This document shows positions 53,100 through 63,551 of a stretch of 64,000 nucleotides of DNA, piece by piece; position 1 is the stretch's first letter, and each line of letters begins with the position of its first letter. Source of the stretch: Branchiostoma belcheri (Eukaryota; Chordata; Leptocardii; Amphioxiformes; Branchiostomatidae); NCBI RefSeq assembly GCF_001625305.1, contig NW_017804664.1:645753-709752 (forward strand), in the 5' to 3' direction. Position numbers and translations under genes: made by a program. A model generated the notes under the pieces. The model ran no database searches, had not been told where the DNA came from, and was given only the letters and a program-made list of their open reading frames with translations.

Positions 53100-54267
53100 A
53101 AGAGAAACGCATATTTCTTTCTCTCGGAGTTTCTCTAAAATTGTTCTTGTTTTTTCTCTCACTACTTTGTACACATATATACCTATTGTATATTCGCAGT
53201 AACATGCTTAAAACGTATTCAAAGATAACAAATAATCTTCACATGAATTGATAAGCTGTAAACCAGAGGAAGAAAGGTAGAAAGTTGCTTATTCCGACGC
53301 ACAACCTCAACGACGTCCAAGGATTCAAACACTGACTAGAACTTACACAGTAACAGTAAACAAACATACGACCTTCATGGCAACAGTTGAATATTCCAGC
53401 ATAGCAAACATTAGATCGACTAGAATGTCTAAATGTTCTTGTCTAACCCTATCCAGACTGTTATGTGTGTGTGTGGGTGGGGGGGGGTATGAAGCTCCTG
53501 ATAAGGTAGGGGGTTGGGGAGGGAGAGCTTTTAGAGGTCAGCCTCTAGTTACTCCTTAATTACTGGATAAACATAGATGATTTAGGAGTACGAGTTCACT
53601 TTGAGCATGCATCTGTGTCATCATTTAGATTACTAATATTCCCTTTGATATACTGTGTCCATGTTGTCTTGCGCCAACAACGTTAGGAAAGGTAGGGAAA
53701 GTTGTTGACACTGACTGTTCCGCGGAACATACCAAATTTGGTTCAGGGCGGGGAGGGGATGGTTTGGTGGACAGCTGGATAACAACTTGTGTGGTTTAAA
53801 AACTAACACGTTCACTTTCAGTGGTCGCATTTTGGGTCGATTTCTTTTTGGGAGACACAATAATGACATGACACGACACAGGCTAAGACCGGTATTCTTT
53901 GAGATTGCCTTGCTAAGCTTGCTAAGCTGTTTGCCTTGCTAATCTTCATTGTTTAAACTTGTCTTCCAGAATATTTTGTTCATTTGCTTTAAGAGTGAAC
54001 ATATTACTTTCTAATGAGAAGGATTGTCTAATGAGTAGCAATTTCTCTGACCTATGGCCTTGTAGCACTCTCTGTTTACGCACAGAGACTTAAGAAATAA
54101 CACAACAATCAGATCATAGAATCATAGATGAGGACAGTAATGTATAAGGGTAAAAAATCTTTCTTTCGTGTCTCTGAACTTTAGCGAATCTCGATAAAAC
54201 TTCCTTAAGCAGCGATGGCGGACTGTTTGCTCTGACGAAGTGGTAAACATGTCCGACTCGGTATTTT
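53100..54267. other. no recognisable gene
   Basis: Contains a short G-rich tract (53468-53525), but no coding or transposon feature is recognised. Confidence 0.45.
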
Positions 54268-54655
54268 GGGCAACAACATGGCTGCCAGCCTACCTTTTGT
54301 TACTGTGTAAACTGCATGGTGCAACGTTACACCTTACCCCCATAGAAGCACTGACAAAGACACCGGTGTTAAGTTACTCTCCAAGCAGAGGTTTGGGTTT
54401 GGGGTTATTTTCAGTGTGGTTAAGGCTTTTCATCGGGGTTTCTCTTTTGCACTGAATTTTGGTGGGGGAAAAATTCAGTGCAAAAGAGAAACCCCGATAA
54501 AAAGCCTAAAACACGCTGAAAATAACCCCAAACCCAAACCTCTGCTTGGAGAGTATGTTAAGTTACGTTTCCCATTTTTCCCTGCCGTAGCACAAACCGT
54601 ACATTCGTTACAGCCTACGTTCAACACAGCGTCTCCGAGGATTCCAGTCATGCTA
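54268..54655 (+). repeat. dispersed segment, copy 3 (split by a hAT-like MITE)
   Basis: GGCTGCCAGCCTACCTTTTG, AAACTGCATGGTGCAACGTT, ACACCTTACCCCCATAGAAG, then after the insertion GTTAAGTTACGTTTCCCATT and TTCAACACAGCGTC. It has the intact empty site for the foldback of copy 1. Confidence 0.8.
54375..54555. mobile_element. hAT-like MITE, copy 5, near-perfect hairpin
   Basis: Ends TACTCTCCAAGCAGAGGTTT and the complement; the arms are almost perfectly complementary for about 80 bases each. The exact 8-base repeat TGTTAAGT lies at 54367-54374 and 54556-54563. Near-perfect arms suggest it is one of the younger insertions. Confidence 0.9.
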
Positions 54656-55241
54656 ATTGTGAATCAGTCCACTATAATTATATAATTCAATTAATTTGGA
54701 AGACTTTTTAGGCAGACAGGCATCGCCGCTATGTACACTTATGGTCGAAGAGCCGTCCATTGACCATAATATCCCGTGACATAAACACAAAGAGATAATG
54801 ACTTGGCAAATCCCCTGACCTATGACCTTCTGGCAGTCCCCTAGGTCTAATAGCTCCCGGGACATACCATCTCTGTTAACGTGTGGGGGCATCTGTATGG
54901 TTGACAACTAAAACCTCCCATTTCTATCGTTACTAGTAACGTTACTGGTATCTTCTTGAACAGTTGACTTGAGTTAAGAGGTGGAAAATGCTTGCTAGTA
55001 CTGAAAGCTGCTGACTTGTGTAACTATTATGTAAAGGGTGTCATTCATGGAGCGTTTTAAGATTTGGCACTGAATGCTTCCCTCTTCAAAGCAGTGTCAG
55101 TGTACTATTGAATGTAATTATTGATTGACTTGCCTTATTGTCTTTTCTTCTTGTAATATTTTACAAATGTTACAGTTATCAACCGTATTTAAAGTTACCC
55201 ACTTCCTCATTTATCTATTTCAGGCTTAACACCGTACCAAC
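54656..55241. other. upstream region of DED-TPR gene C
   Basis: No other gene seen. The acceptor TTTATCTATTTCAG at 55211-55224, 17 bases before the ATG, implies an upstream non-coding exon somewhere in or beyond this stretch. Confidence 0.4.
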
Positions 55242-55638
55242 ATGGCTCAACTTTCCAGACTGGCCCAGCTGTACTCCAATATCTCTGTCAATCTGACAGA
55301 GGATGAAGTTAGAGATCTTAGATCCTTACTAGCTGTTGATAAAATTCTTGGCAAGGCAAAAACTGAAAAGGCAACACCGCTAGAAATCTTTAACATGTTA
55401 GCAGACGACAAAACGATTGGAAGGGGAAATCTGGGGTTCCTTGTGCAGGTTCTAAGATGTCTCGGAAAGGGAGAGTTGGCAGAAGAAGCCGAGCGTCTTG
55501 AGCAAGAACACAAAATAAAAGGTAAGTCTGAAGAATACAATTAGTTCAAATCCAGGAGGTATTATCGTAGTCATGTTAACATCTTAAAATCTTGAGAGTT
55601 TAACGGTAATCCAACCACACACACACAGAGTCAGTCAA

Positions 55639-55689
<51 letters not shown>

Positions 55690-58600
55690 CAGTCAGTCGC
55701 TCGCTCGCTCGCTCACACATCTGCTGATAGATCATTACCAATCCAAATGCAAAACGCGTCAACAACATCCCTTGATTTCCTGCAACCCACAGAGACGGAA
55801 ACCACAGTCGTGACACCCGACGTCAACGGATCAGAAGACGAACAAGTAACAACCGAGTCAAGAGTCGATGCAGCAACACTTACTACAAGAGACAGCACGT
55901 CAGAAGACACAGAATCGGAAGAAACAGAAGTTAAGGAGATCATCTCTACTGAACACTCTCCCGGGGAAATAGCCACAGGTCAGATTGTGTGGATGTGACT
56001 TCGTCTTCGTCTTTAATCGACAAATAACCCCGCGATGGGTGCCATTAGGGGGGGAGAAGAGGTCAAGGCTAAGGCGGACAGGCCGCCAGCCCGGCCCGGA
56101 ACGACTCAACATTGGGAGCCAGAACTACCGGGCCGGGTTATGACTGATTTGATTCTTGCCATAACGTGAATAATTTGTGATGTAAGTCAGACCAAAAGTT
56201 TTGAATATTGATTGCGTCGATTAAAGTATTTAAAACTATCCATTTCCATTGCTGCTGTTTGTATGCACAGATCAACAGACGACAGAGACATGCGATGATA
56301 CAGACGTGCGTAGTGAAACTTCCGAACTGGCCTCACTGCACATCAGGGAGCTGGAAAGACTGGTGTGGGAACCCATGAAAGCATTAGGACCCATTGAACC
56401 GGACACATCTGCAGGTAGGCTCGGTTGATATCATTGGCGATCGTCCATGCATTTTATCTTATCATTTAAATGTATTCTATTATCTATGTACTACTAACTT
56501 GTATTGATTATCATTGGAAAACAAAACTCGAACTATAAAACAACACCTTCGTTCTTAGCAAATTTTTTTGCTAAAGCACACACGCACAAATATTCTTTCT
56601 TTTTCTGACGACTCATGAATTAAAACGATTTCCCATTTGATTATCTTTGTCCAATTCCTCAGGTGTTCAGGACGCCAAGTCCAGGTTAGAGACCCTCCTT
56701 GCTGAGCTGGACACGCCTGCAGTGATGGCAGACCAGGAACAACAGTGTGTCCTGTACTGTCAGATAGGTGATCTATATAGGGCTAAACTATACAACTTAG
56801 AGTTAGCACTGCAGTATTATAGAAGCATGCTAGAACGTTCGCTTGTAGAAAACAGCAAACAAGCAAAGGCCCATAACAGACTAGGTTTGACCTATGACAT
56901 GTTAGGTAAACATGAGGAAGCCACTAGGAGTCATGAGAGAGTTCTGGAGATCTGTAGGGATGTAGTTGGGGATGACGTTGACCTCTGTGTAGCTTACAAA
57001 AACTTAGGATCGTCATTGATATTGTCAAGTAAATTGTCAGATGCAAAGGCTAATTACAAAACAGCCTTGCAATTGGCTAGGAATACAGGAAACAAGATGG
57101 AAGAGGTGTACATTCACTGTAAAATGGGTGATCTACATAGGGTTCAGCTAAACGAAGCACAAGTCTCCCACAAACACTACACAAAGATGTTGACTGTAGC
57201 TTTGGAATTGAGAAACATGTATTGGGAAATGCTAGCTTACAACAGATTAAGTCTGGCTTGTGAGGGAATGCAAGATAACGAGCTAGCGCTAGAGTGGGCT
57301 CAGAAGCACTTAAAGATGAGCCAAGTAAGTGCAGACAAGAGAGACCAAATATTAGCTCATATGAATGCTGGTGTTTTATCAGTTAAGGTAAACCAGACAG
57401 CATCTCAGCTTGACACAGCCTTAGAGATGGCACAGGAAAAGGGGGACGAGTATGGCCAAATGTGGGTTTACATGCGCATGGGTGACATGCAGAGGGACAA
57501 ATGTAATTCCCCACGTACAGCCATCCACTATTATGAACAGGCTCTCGCACTAGCCAGGCAGTTGGGGGACAGGCGCTGTGAGGGAGTGGCTTATAACAGG
57601 ATGGGACTGGCCCATTTAGAGAGGAGGGAGTATGAAGCAGCTCTAGAGTGGTATAAAAAATACCTTACGATTAGTCAAGAAATTGAAGACAAGAAAGAAG
57701 AGGTAACAGCGCTCGCGGCTGTGGGAAATTCCTACAGATTACTTGGAAAAGCCGAACAGGCGACATCCCACTTTGACACAGCCTTACAGCTGGCACAGCA
57801 CACAGAGAACCTACAGGGACAGATGGATGTTTACTGTAAGATGGGTGACTTGCAGAGGGAACAACTCCACTCCCCACGTACAGCCATCCAGTATTATGAA
57901 CAGGTTCTCTCACTAGCCAGGCAGTTGACGAAAAGTATTGAAACAGCTTCGGCTTACGAGAGGCTGGGACTGGCCCATTACGAGATGGGGGAGTATGAGA
58001 AGGCTTTGGCGTGGCATCAGAAGCACCTAGGTATGAGTCAAGATACTGGAGACAATAGACAACAGATTAGAGCACACGCAAATCTTGGTTGTACCTACAG
58101 GCTTCTGGGTAAACTTGATCTGGCAACATCTCACCACGGCACAGCCTTACGGATAGCAGAGCAGACAGGGAATCAACATGAACAGATGTCGATTTACCTT
58201 AAGGCTGGTGACATGCATAGGGAACTACTCCACTCCCCCCGTACATCCATCCAATATTATGAACGGTATCTCACACTAGCCAGGCAGCGCGAAGAGGGAT
58301 GGGCTTACAACAGGTTAGGATGGGCCCATTTTGATATGAGGGAGTATGAAGCAGCTCTAGAGTGGCATCAGAAGGCCCTGAAGATAAGTCAAGAAATTGA
58401 AGACAAGAAAGATGAGGTAACAGCACACACGGCTGTGGGAAATGCATACAGATTACTTGGGAAAATAGAACAGGCGACAGCCCACTTCGACACAGCCCTA
58501 CAGCTGGCACAGCAGACAGAGAACCAACATGGTCAGATGGATGTATACTGTAAGATGGGTGACATGCAGAGGGAACAACTCCACTCCCCACGAACATCCA

Positions 58601-60036
58601 TCCAGTATTATGAACAGTATCTCGCACTAGCCAGGCAGTTGGGGGACAGGCGTGAGGAGGCACAGGCTTACAACAGGTTAGGTCACGCTCATTATGGGAT
58701 GAGGGAGTATGAAGCAGCTCTAGAGTGGTATCAGAAGTACCTGAACCTAAGTCAAGAAATTGAAGACAAGAAAGAAGAGGTAACAGCACATGTGAATGTG
58801 GGCGTTGCATACAGATTACTTGGCAAAACCGAACAGGCGACATCCCACTTCGACACAGCCTTACATCTGGCACAGCAGACAGAGAACCTACATGGACAGA
58901 TGGATGTTTACTGTAAGATGGGTGACATGCAGAGGGTACAACTCCACTCCCCACATACAGCCATCCAGTATTATGAACAGTATCTCACACTAGCCAGGCA
59001 GTTGGGGGACAGGCGTAAAGAGGGAGTGGCTTACAACAGGTTGGGAACGGCCCATGTTGATATGAGGGTGTATGAAGCAGCTCTAGAATGGTATCAGAAG
59101 CATCTGAAGATAAGTCAAGAAATTGAAGACAAGAAAGAAGAGGTAACAGCACACACGGCTGTGGGAAATGCATACAGAGTACTTGGAAACATCGAACAAG
59201 CGACATCTCACTTCGACACAGCCTTACAGCTGGCACAGCAGACAGAGAACCTACATGGACAGATGGATGTTTACTGTAAGATGGGTGACATGCAGAGGGA
59301 ACAACTCCACTCCCCACGTACAGCCATCCAGTATTATGAACAGTACCTCGCACTAGCCAGGCAGTTGGGGGACAGGCGTGAGGAGGGAGTGGCTGACAAC
59401 AGGTTTGGTCAGTCCCATTATGACATAGGGGAGTATGAAGCAGCTCTAGATTGGTATCAGAAGCACCTGAAGGTAAGTCAAGACATTGAAGACAAGAATA
59501 AACAGATAACAGCACACACGGCTGTGGGCAATACATACAGATTCCTTGGAAGAATCGAGCAGGCGACATCCCATTTGGACAAAGCCTTACAGCTGGCACA
59601 GCAGACAGGGGATCTACATGGACAAATGGGTTTTTACATCTCCATGGGTGACATGCACATGGAACAACGCCACTCCCCACGTACGGCCATCCAGCATTAT
59701 AAACAGGCTCTCGGACTAGCCAGGCAGTTGGGGGACATACATCATCAGGGAGTGGGTTACTGTGGACTAGGAGCGGCCCATTATGAACTAAGGGAACATC
59801 AAGTAGCGCTGGGGTGGTTCCAAAAGTATCTTGAGATGAGCCAAGGAAGTGGGAACAGGAAAGAGCAGATAACAGCACATCAAAACATGGCTGCTTCCTG
59901 TCACGCCATAGGTAAACTTGACCAGGCCAGATCTCACTATCAATCAGCCATGACCATCGCCATGGAGACAGGAAACAAACAGGAACAGCAAAATATTACC
60001 GAGACTCTGGCAGGACTTCAAAGCTGCGTAGTGTAG
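55242..60036 (+). CDS. DED-acidic linker-TPR protein, gene C
   Basis: Four coding exons, 55242-55521, 55793-55978, 56271-56414 and 56663-60036, all joined in phase 1, give 1327 residues. Residues 1-93 are a death-effector domain very close to gene A (NLTEDEVRDLRSLL, LEIFNMLADD, NLGFLVQVLRCLG, LAEEAERLEQE). Residues 94-204 are an acidic Thr/Ser/Glu-rich linker. The rest is about 27 TPRs in ~120-residue super-units: LGDRREEGVAYNRLG, YEAALEWYQKHLKISQ, VGNAYRLLGKIEQATSHFDT, MDVYCKMGDMQREQLHSPRT. Super-units repeat every 360 bases, with one 351-base unit lacking Leu-Gly-Asp. It faces away from genes A and B, 33 kb off. A death-fold scaffold is inferred; no enzyme domain is present. Confidence 0.9.
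55615..55710 (+). repeat. (CA)n and (GCTC)n microsatellites
   Basis: (CA)n at 55615-55686, interrupted by GTCAGTCAATCA, then GCTCGCTCGCTCGCTC, in intron 1 of DED-TPR gene C. Confidence 0.93.
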
Positions 60037-60197
60037 GGAATGTTGCGTGTGATGCGTTAATGTTGATAGTTGTAAAAAAAAAACCCATAGAGTTCTCACT
60101 ACAGGACTCAATTAAGGGGATATTTTGGGGCACATATTCTCCTTTTTTTTTTTTTAAATGTAAACAAAAGTTTGTGGTAGATGTTAAGTGAAGGGAA

Positions 60198-60203
60198 AAT
60201 AAA
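60198..60203 (+). terminator. polyadenylation signal of DED-TPR gene C
   Basis: AATAAA 162 bases after the stop codon. A diverged copy of the gene's last coding bases follows 50 bases later. Confidence 0.5.
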
Positions 60204-60254
60204 ATAGTGATGGCATGAGGATGGTCTTGTAGTTAGGGTTGTTGACTGTGTTCT

Positions 60255-60332
60255 ACTACCGCCATGGAGACAGGAAACAAGCAACAATATTGACATTACC
60301 AAAAAGCTAGACAGTCTTCAACAGTGCCGAGG
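60255..60332 (+). repeat. diverged copy of the DED-TPR gene C coding end
   Basis: ACCGCCATGGAGACAGGAAA, then CAA...ACATTACC, GACAGTCTTCAACAGTGC matches the last ~80 coding bases (59955-60036: ATCGCCATGGAGACAGGAAA, ATATTACCGAG, GACTTCAAAGCTGC). Small deletions break the frame. It lies about 220 bases downstream of the stop. Confidence 0.75.
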
Positions 60333-60339
60333 TTTAACA

Positions 60340-61470
60340 ATAAGTAAAATGTTGTGTGAAAAATACTTGACTGAAAAAGCAATCAGCCAAATAACAAACA
60401 TCATTGAAATGAAATTCCTTTATTGTACATTCATGCCACGACGGGCTAGGTACAGGTCAAGATATAACAGACACATAACAAACGTATATAGAGAATTGGA
60501 GACAAAAGATGCACTACTTGACTTAGACATACATACATACATAAGGAACATACAAGGGTAAGCAAAACTAGGTGAAACATCTGACAGCTAGGCAGGGGGT
60601 GATAGCCCAACATCTGCTTCGAGAAGACCCTATTGTCGCACACCCGGAATAGCCAGAGATTATTGTGCTGTTTCACAAGTCCCTCAAAATAGGGAGTTTT
60701 CTGATGGAATATCACATAACCTACGAAAACGGCTACGGCGTAAAAAAAAACAACGTGCATCATCTCCAACAGCCCACATGCCAAATTACACACCAATGCA
60801 GACAACGGATCGTGTACTGCGAACACAAACAATCCAACGGTCCGCAAGACTGCTATAACTTCCATCAAGGAGTACATATATAAACAAAACAGTACAGTTT
60901 AAAAAGTTCAAAGCGTATCTTGTATTTCCTGTTTTATTGTTTTAATACCTACAAAATATGATAGCATTTAGAGTGTGGTGCATGTTTATACTATCAGAAC
61001 GTTCAGTTTAATGGATTATGTTTTTAGCCGATTTAGTGATGGACACATAGTCTGTGTTACGTTGTCTTACAGAGACGTTACTGTTTAAATAATGTTTTGA
61101 ATTGTTTTACTGCAGAGATGCTGAGTAACATAAAAGAGAAACATTGAAAAAGTTATGCTGCTGTTCATTGTCATTCATCCTAGTCGATCATTTTGTGATC
61201 TGTCTCTTAAGGTTTAAGCAAGTCAAACATTATGGACGCCTTATCACTGATGTATTAAATCTTCATTAATTAGTGTATATTGTAATTCATTACACCGCGC
61301 ATATATATTTAAAGCCCCTATGTAACAGGGAAAATAGACTTAATCTGTTGTACTTAATCTGAAGATTGTCGGTTGTGCTCATAAATTTTAGCAATCGCGT
61401 CCACCAGCGCGCGCTCGTTTTTAACACAGCGCGCCAAACATCTTGGGTTTCCTTGATCTCGGCAAATCTG
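60340..61470. other. intergenic; possible transposon debris
   Basis: A segment near 60410-60470 (ATTCATGCCACGACGGGCTA) and a 143-codon minus-strand open frame (60446-60877) without recognised domain may be remnants of a retroelement. I cannot assign a family. AT-rich otherwise. Confidence 0.3.
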
Positions 61471-61475
61471 GGTGA

Positions 61476-61493
61476 TGACGTCACGTGACGTCA
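61476..61493. promoter_or_regulatory. perfect 18-base palindrome: two CREs overlapping an E-box
   Basis: TGACGTCACGTGACGTCA is its own reverse complement. It holds two TGACGTCA sites (CREB/ATF family) that share bases with a central CACGTG (bHLH-zip, for example USF/MAX). It lies 49 bases upstream of the start codon of the P2X7-tail gene in a GC-rich stretch, a typical proximal promoter position. Because it is symmetric it could also serve a transcript on the other strand. Confidence 0.7.
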
Positions 61494-61541
61494 CAGTAGG
61501 AACGCCCACCCGCCGACGGGTCAGAGGAGAGGTCGCCCAAA

Positions 61542-63292
61542 ATGGCGGAAGCCATGGAAGTTGGTGGAGAGCTCGAGTGGGGCGACGCGTACGGCGTTGG
61601 GGGCGTTCAACCTTACCAGTTTGAGCCCGAGGCGGCGGAGGGAGAAGACGGGGATCCAGAGGCACCAGATCGCGGGAATCAGGACCGCCGTTCAAACCGA
61701 AACTGGTGTGTATACGCTGAGCCGCCCCGTTGCGTCCTTCAGTTCCAAATTGCTTTGTACGCGATGAAGGTACTGTGTCACACTGTTTTATGTGCTACTT
61801 GGTCTGCAAGGAACTAAAAGTTATGTCACGGATTAATTGTTCCGAATAATTCTGAGGGCTCAGCGTACGAGCAGTTCGGCGTTGTGACGTTTTATGGTTC
61901 GTGAAGGGGGAGGGGGGCTCGGTGGTATTCTGTGATAAATTTTTTTGTCGCGTCGACGCAGAAGTAAACGCTACGAAAGAAAAACAGGCTATTCGTCAGC
62001 TACGCACAGAAACTTTATTCATGAATGTTCATGAATGAACTATAAATCTTTATTGTTCAAGTAGTTTATTTGGCACAAATTGTGCAGAAAAAGTCAAGTT
62101 GCATACATTTTCCTCTCATCATCCAAACAGCACGTTGTAAACATTAGATTTAGAACAGATTTCTTTGCGATAAACTTTTCGACAGCACGTAAATACATGT
62201 ATCCTAAACCAGTTTTCTTATGTGTATCATATTTTGAATAGTTGTTAAATAAACTCTATTTGCCAGAATTTTGTTGTCTTTAATTTTGTGCTGTTTGTGA
62301 TAAATATATCCACAGAAGTGTGTGTGTGTTTACCAGTATGTGTGGTTGAAGACACGTCTTTTTTTTAAACACGCCAGAGACATTGTACAACGCTAAATTA
62401 CTTATTACTAGTAGGATGGACATTTTGAATAAGTCATCATCATACCTACCTGCCTAAAAATTTATTTAATAACATTGGAAAGTTGAGAGTGATACAACTA
62501 TTACCTATATGGTATATGTATCACATAATTCTATATAACATTTCAGGTGCAGATGTGATAATTGCCGTATAATGGCAACCACAACAGAATGTGTCTGTTG
62601 TCAAGAACACGAACAAATTAGGAACACTATGGAGGGGGTGTCTCCAGCCCCCAAGTGCATAACCATGCACCCTGGCTTCTCATCAGTCTGTCTAGACATC
62701 TGGGCACTACAGTGTGCTTACTACCAGTACAGGCAAGAGTATGGGCCCAGTCAAGATCCAACCCATGAGTAAGCTACCTAGCGATATGCACGTTCTCTGT
62801 TTCCAACTAATAAATTAACATTAAATGTTGATTGCAGACATACTAGTATCTGTATGTGCATTACTTCAGCAGTACAAGTTTACTGAGGGTATGTATCTTA
62901 TGACCACTCAATTTAAATTTAGTACCAGCAGTCACTGTTCAATCACGGTGGAAATATTTTCCTGTTTCCTATAGAACTGATGTGCACAGTTTCAGTTATG
63001 AGTTAACCAGTGAAGTTCGTTATCTACTAGTAATCTGTAGTCCATATAAATTTGATACAGACTTATACAAGTTCACAGTTTAGTTGCTACAATGGATAAT
63101 GTAAAAAAAATTAACCAAGCCGTCCAATTTAGGAGGTACCGGTACATTGCCTACCGCCAGTTGGTGCGTTGGTGCTGGGGGTGGCTGGGAAGAGAAGTGA
63201 GAGTGGTCCTCCCTGCATGTGCAGTGACAAAGATCAGGGACACCTTTCCGTCAGCACAATACACAGGATTCCAGTACCCTCCACTGAATTAG
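61542..63292 (+). CDS. P2X7 C-terminal (intracellular) domain protein
   Basis: Exons 61542-61705, 62547-62768 and 63079-63292, both junctions phase 2, give 199 residues. The N-terminal ~50 residues are acidic and Gly-rich. From residue 53 the sequence matches the cytoplasmic tail domain of P2X7: NWCRCDNCRIM, ECVCC, CITMHPGFSSVCLD, YRYIAYRQLVRWCWGWLGR, VLPACAVTKIRDTFP and YTGF, with the cysteines and histidine that coordinate zinc in that family. There is no channel domain, so it is a stand-alone module, as in several invertebrates. Its biochemical role is unknown. The start is the first ATG after the promoter palindrome. Confidence 0.88.
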
Positions 63293-63299
63293 TAGTAAT

Positions 63300-63551
63300 G
63301 GAAGGCTAATGTTGTCAGCCACAGAATAGAACTTGTTAGAAGTATAAGTTTACCTAAGTTGGTTCAAATGTTGATCAGGGTTTAAAGTTAAGGGTGTCTC
63401 AATATATACATGTATACAAGAAATTTACAGCCATGACAGCACAGTGAAACCATCCTTTCTTGATATGGAAGGATGCCAACTTGTACTAGTACTACATGTG
63501 TGCTTTATTACTACACTACTGTACTGCAGAAGAAGAACTGTACTTTTACTA
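63300..63551. other. intergenic gap between convergent genes
   Basis: No feature seen. It separates the stop of the P2X7-tail gene from the stop of the minus-strand gene and would hold both 3' UTRs. Confidence 0.4.

Noticed and set aside
58985..59878. 297-codon minus-strand open frame, and similar ones at 14738-15334 (plus), 58271-58954 (minus)
   Set aside because: They are antisense to the TPR exons; the repetitive Cys/His/Pro-rich peptides simply mirror the homogeneous TPR repeats and have no own splice or family context.
61354..61695. Minus-strand gene sharing the palindromic promoter
   Set aside because: The frame has some coding-like composition near its end but overlaps the P2X7-tail exon antisense and shows no domain or splice support.
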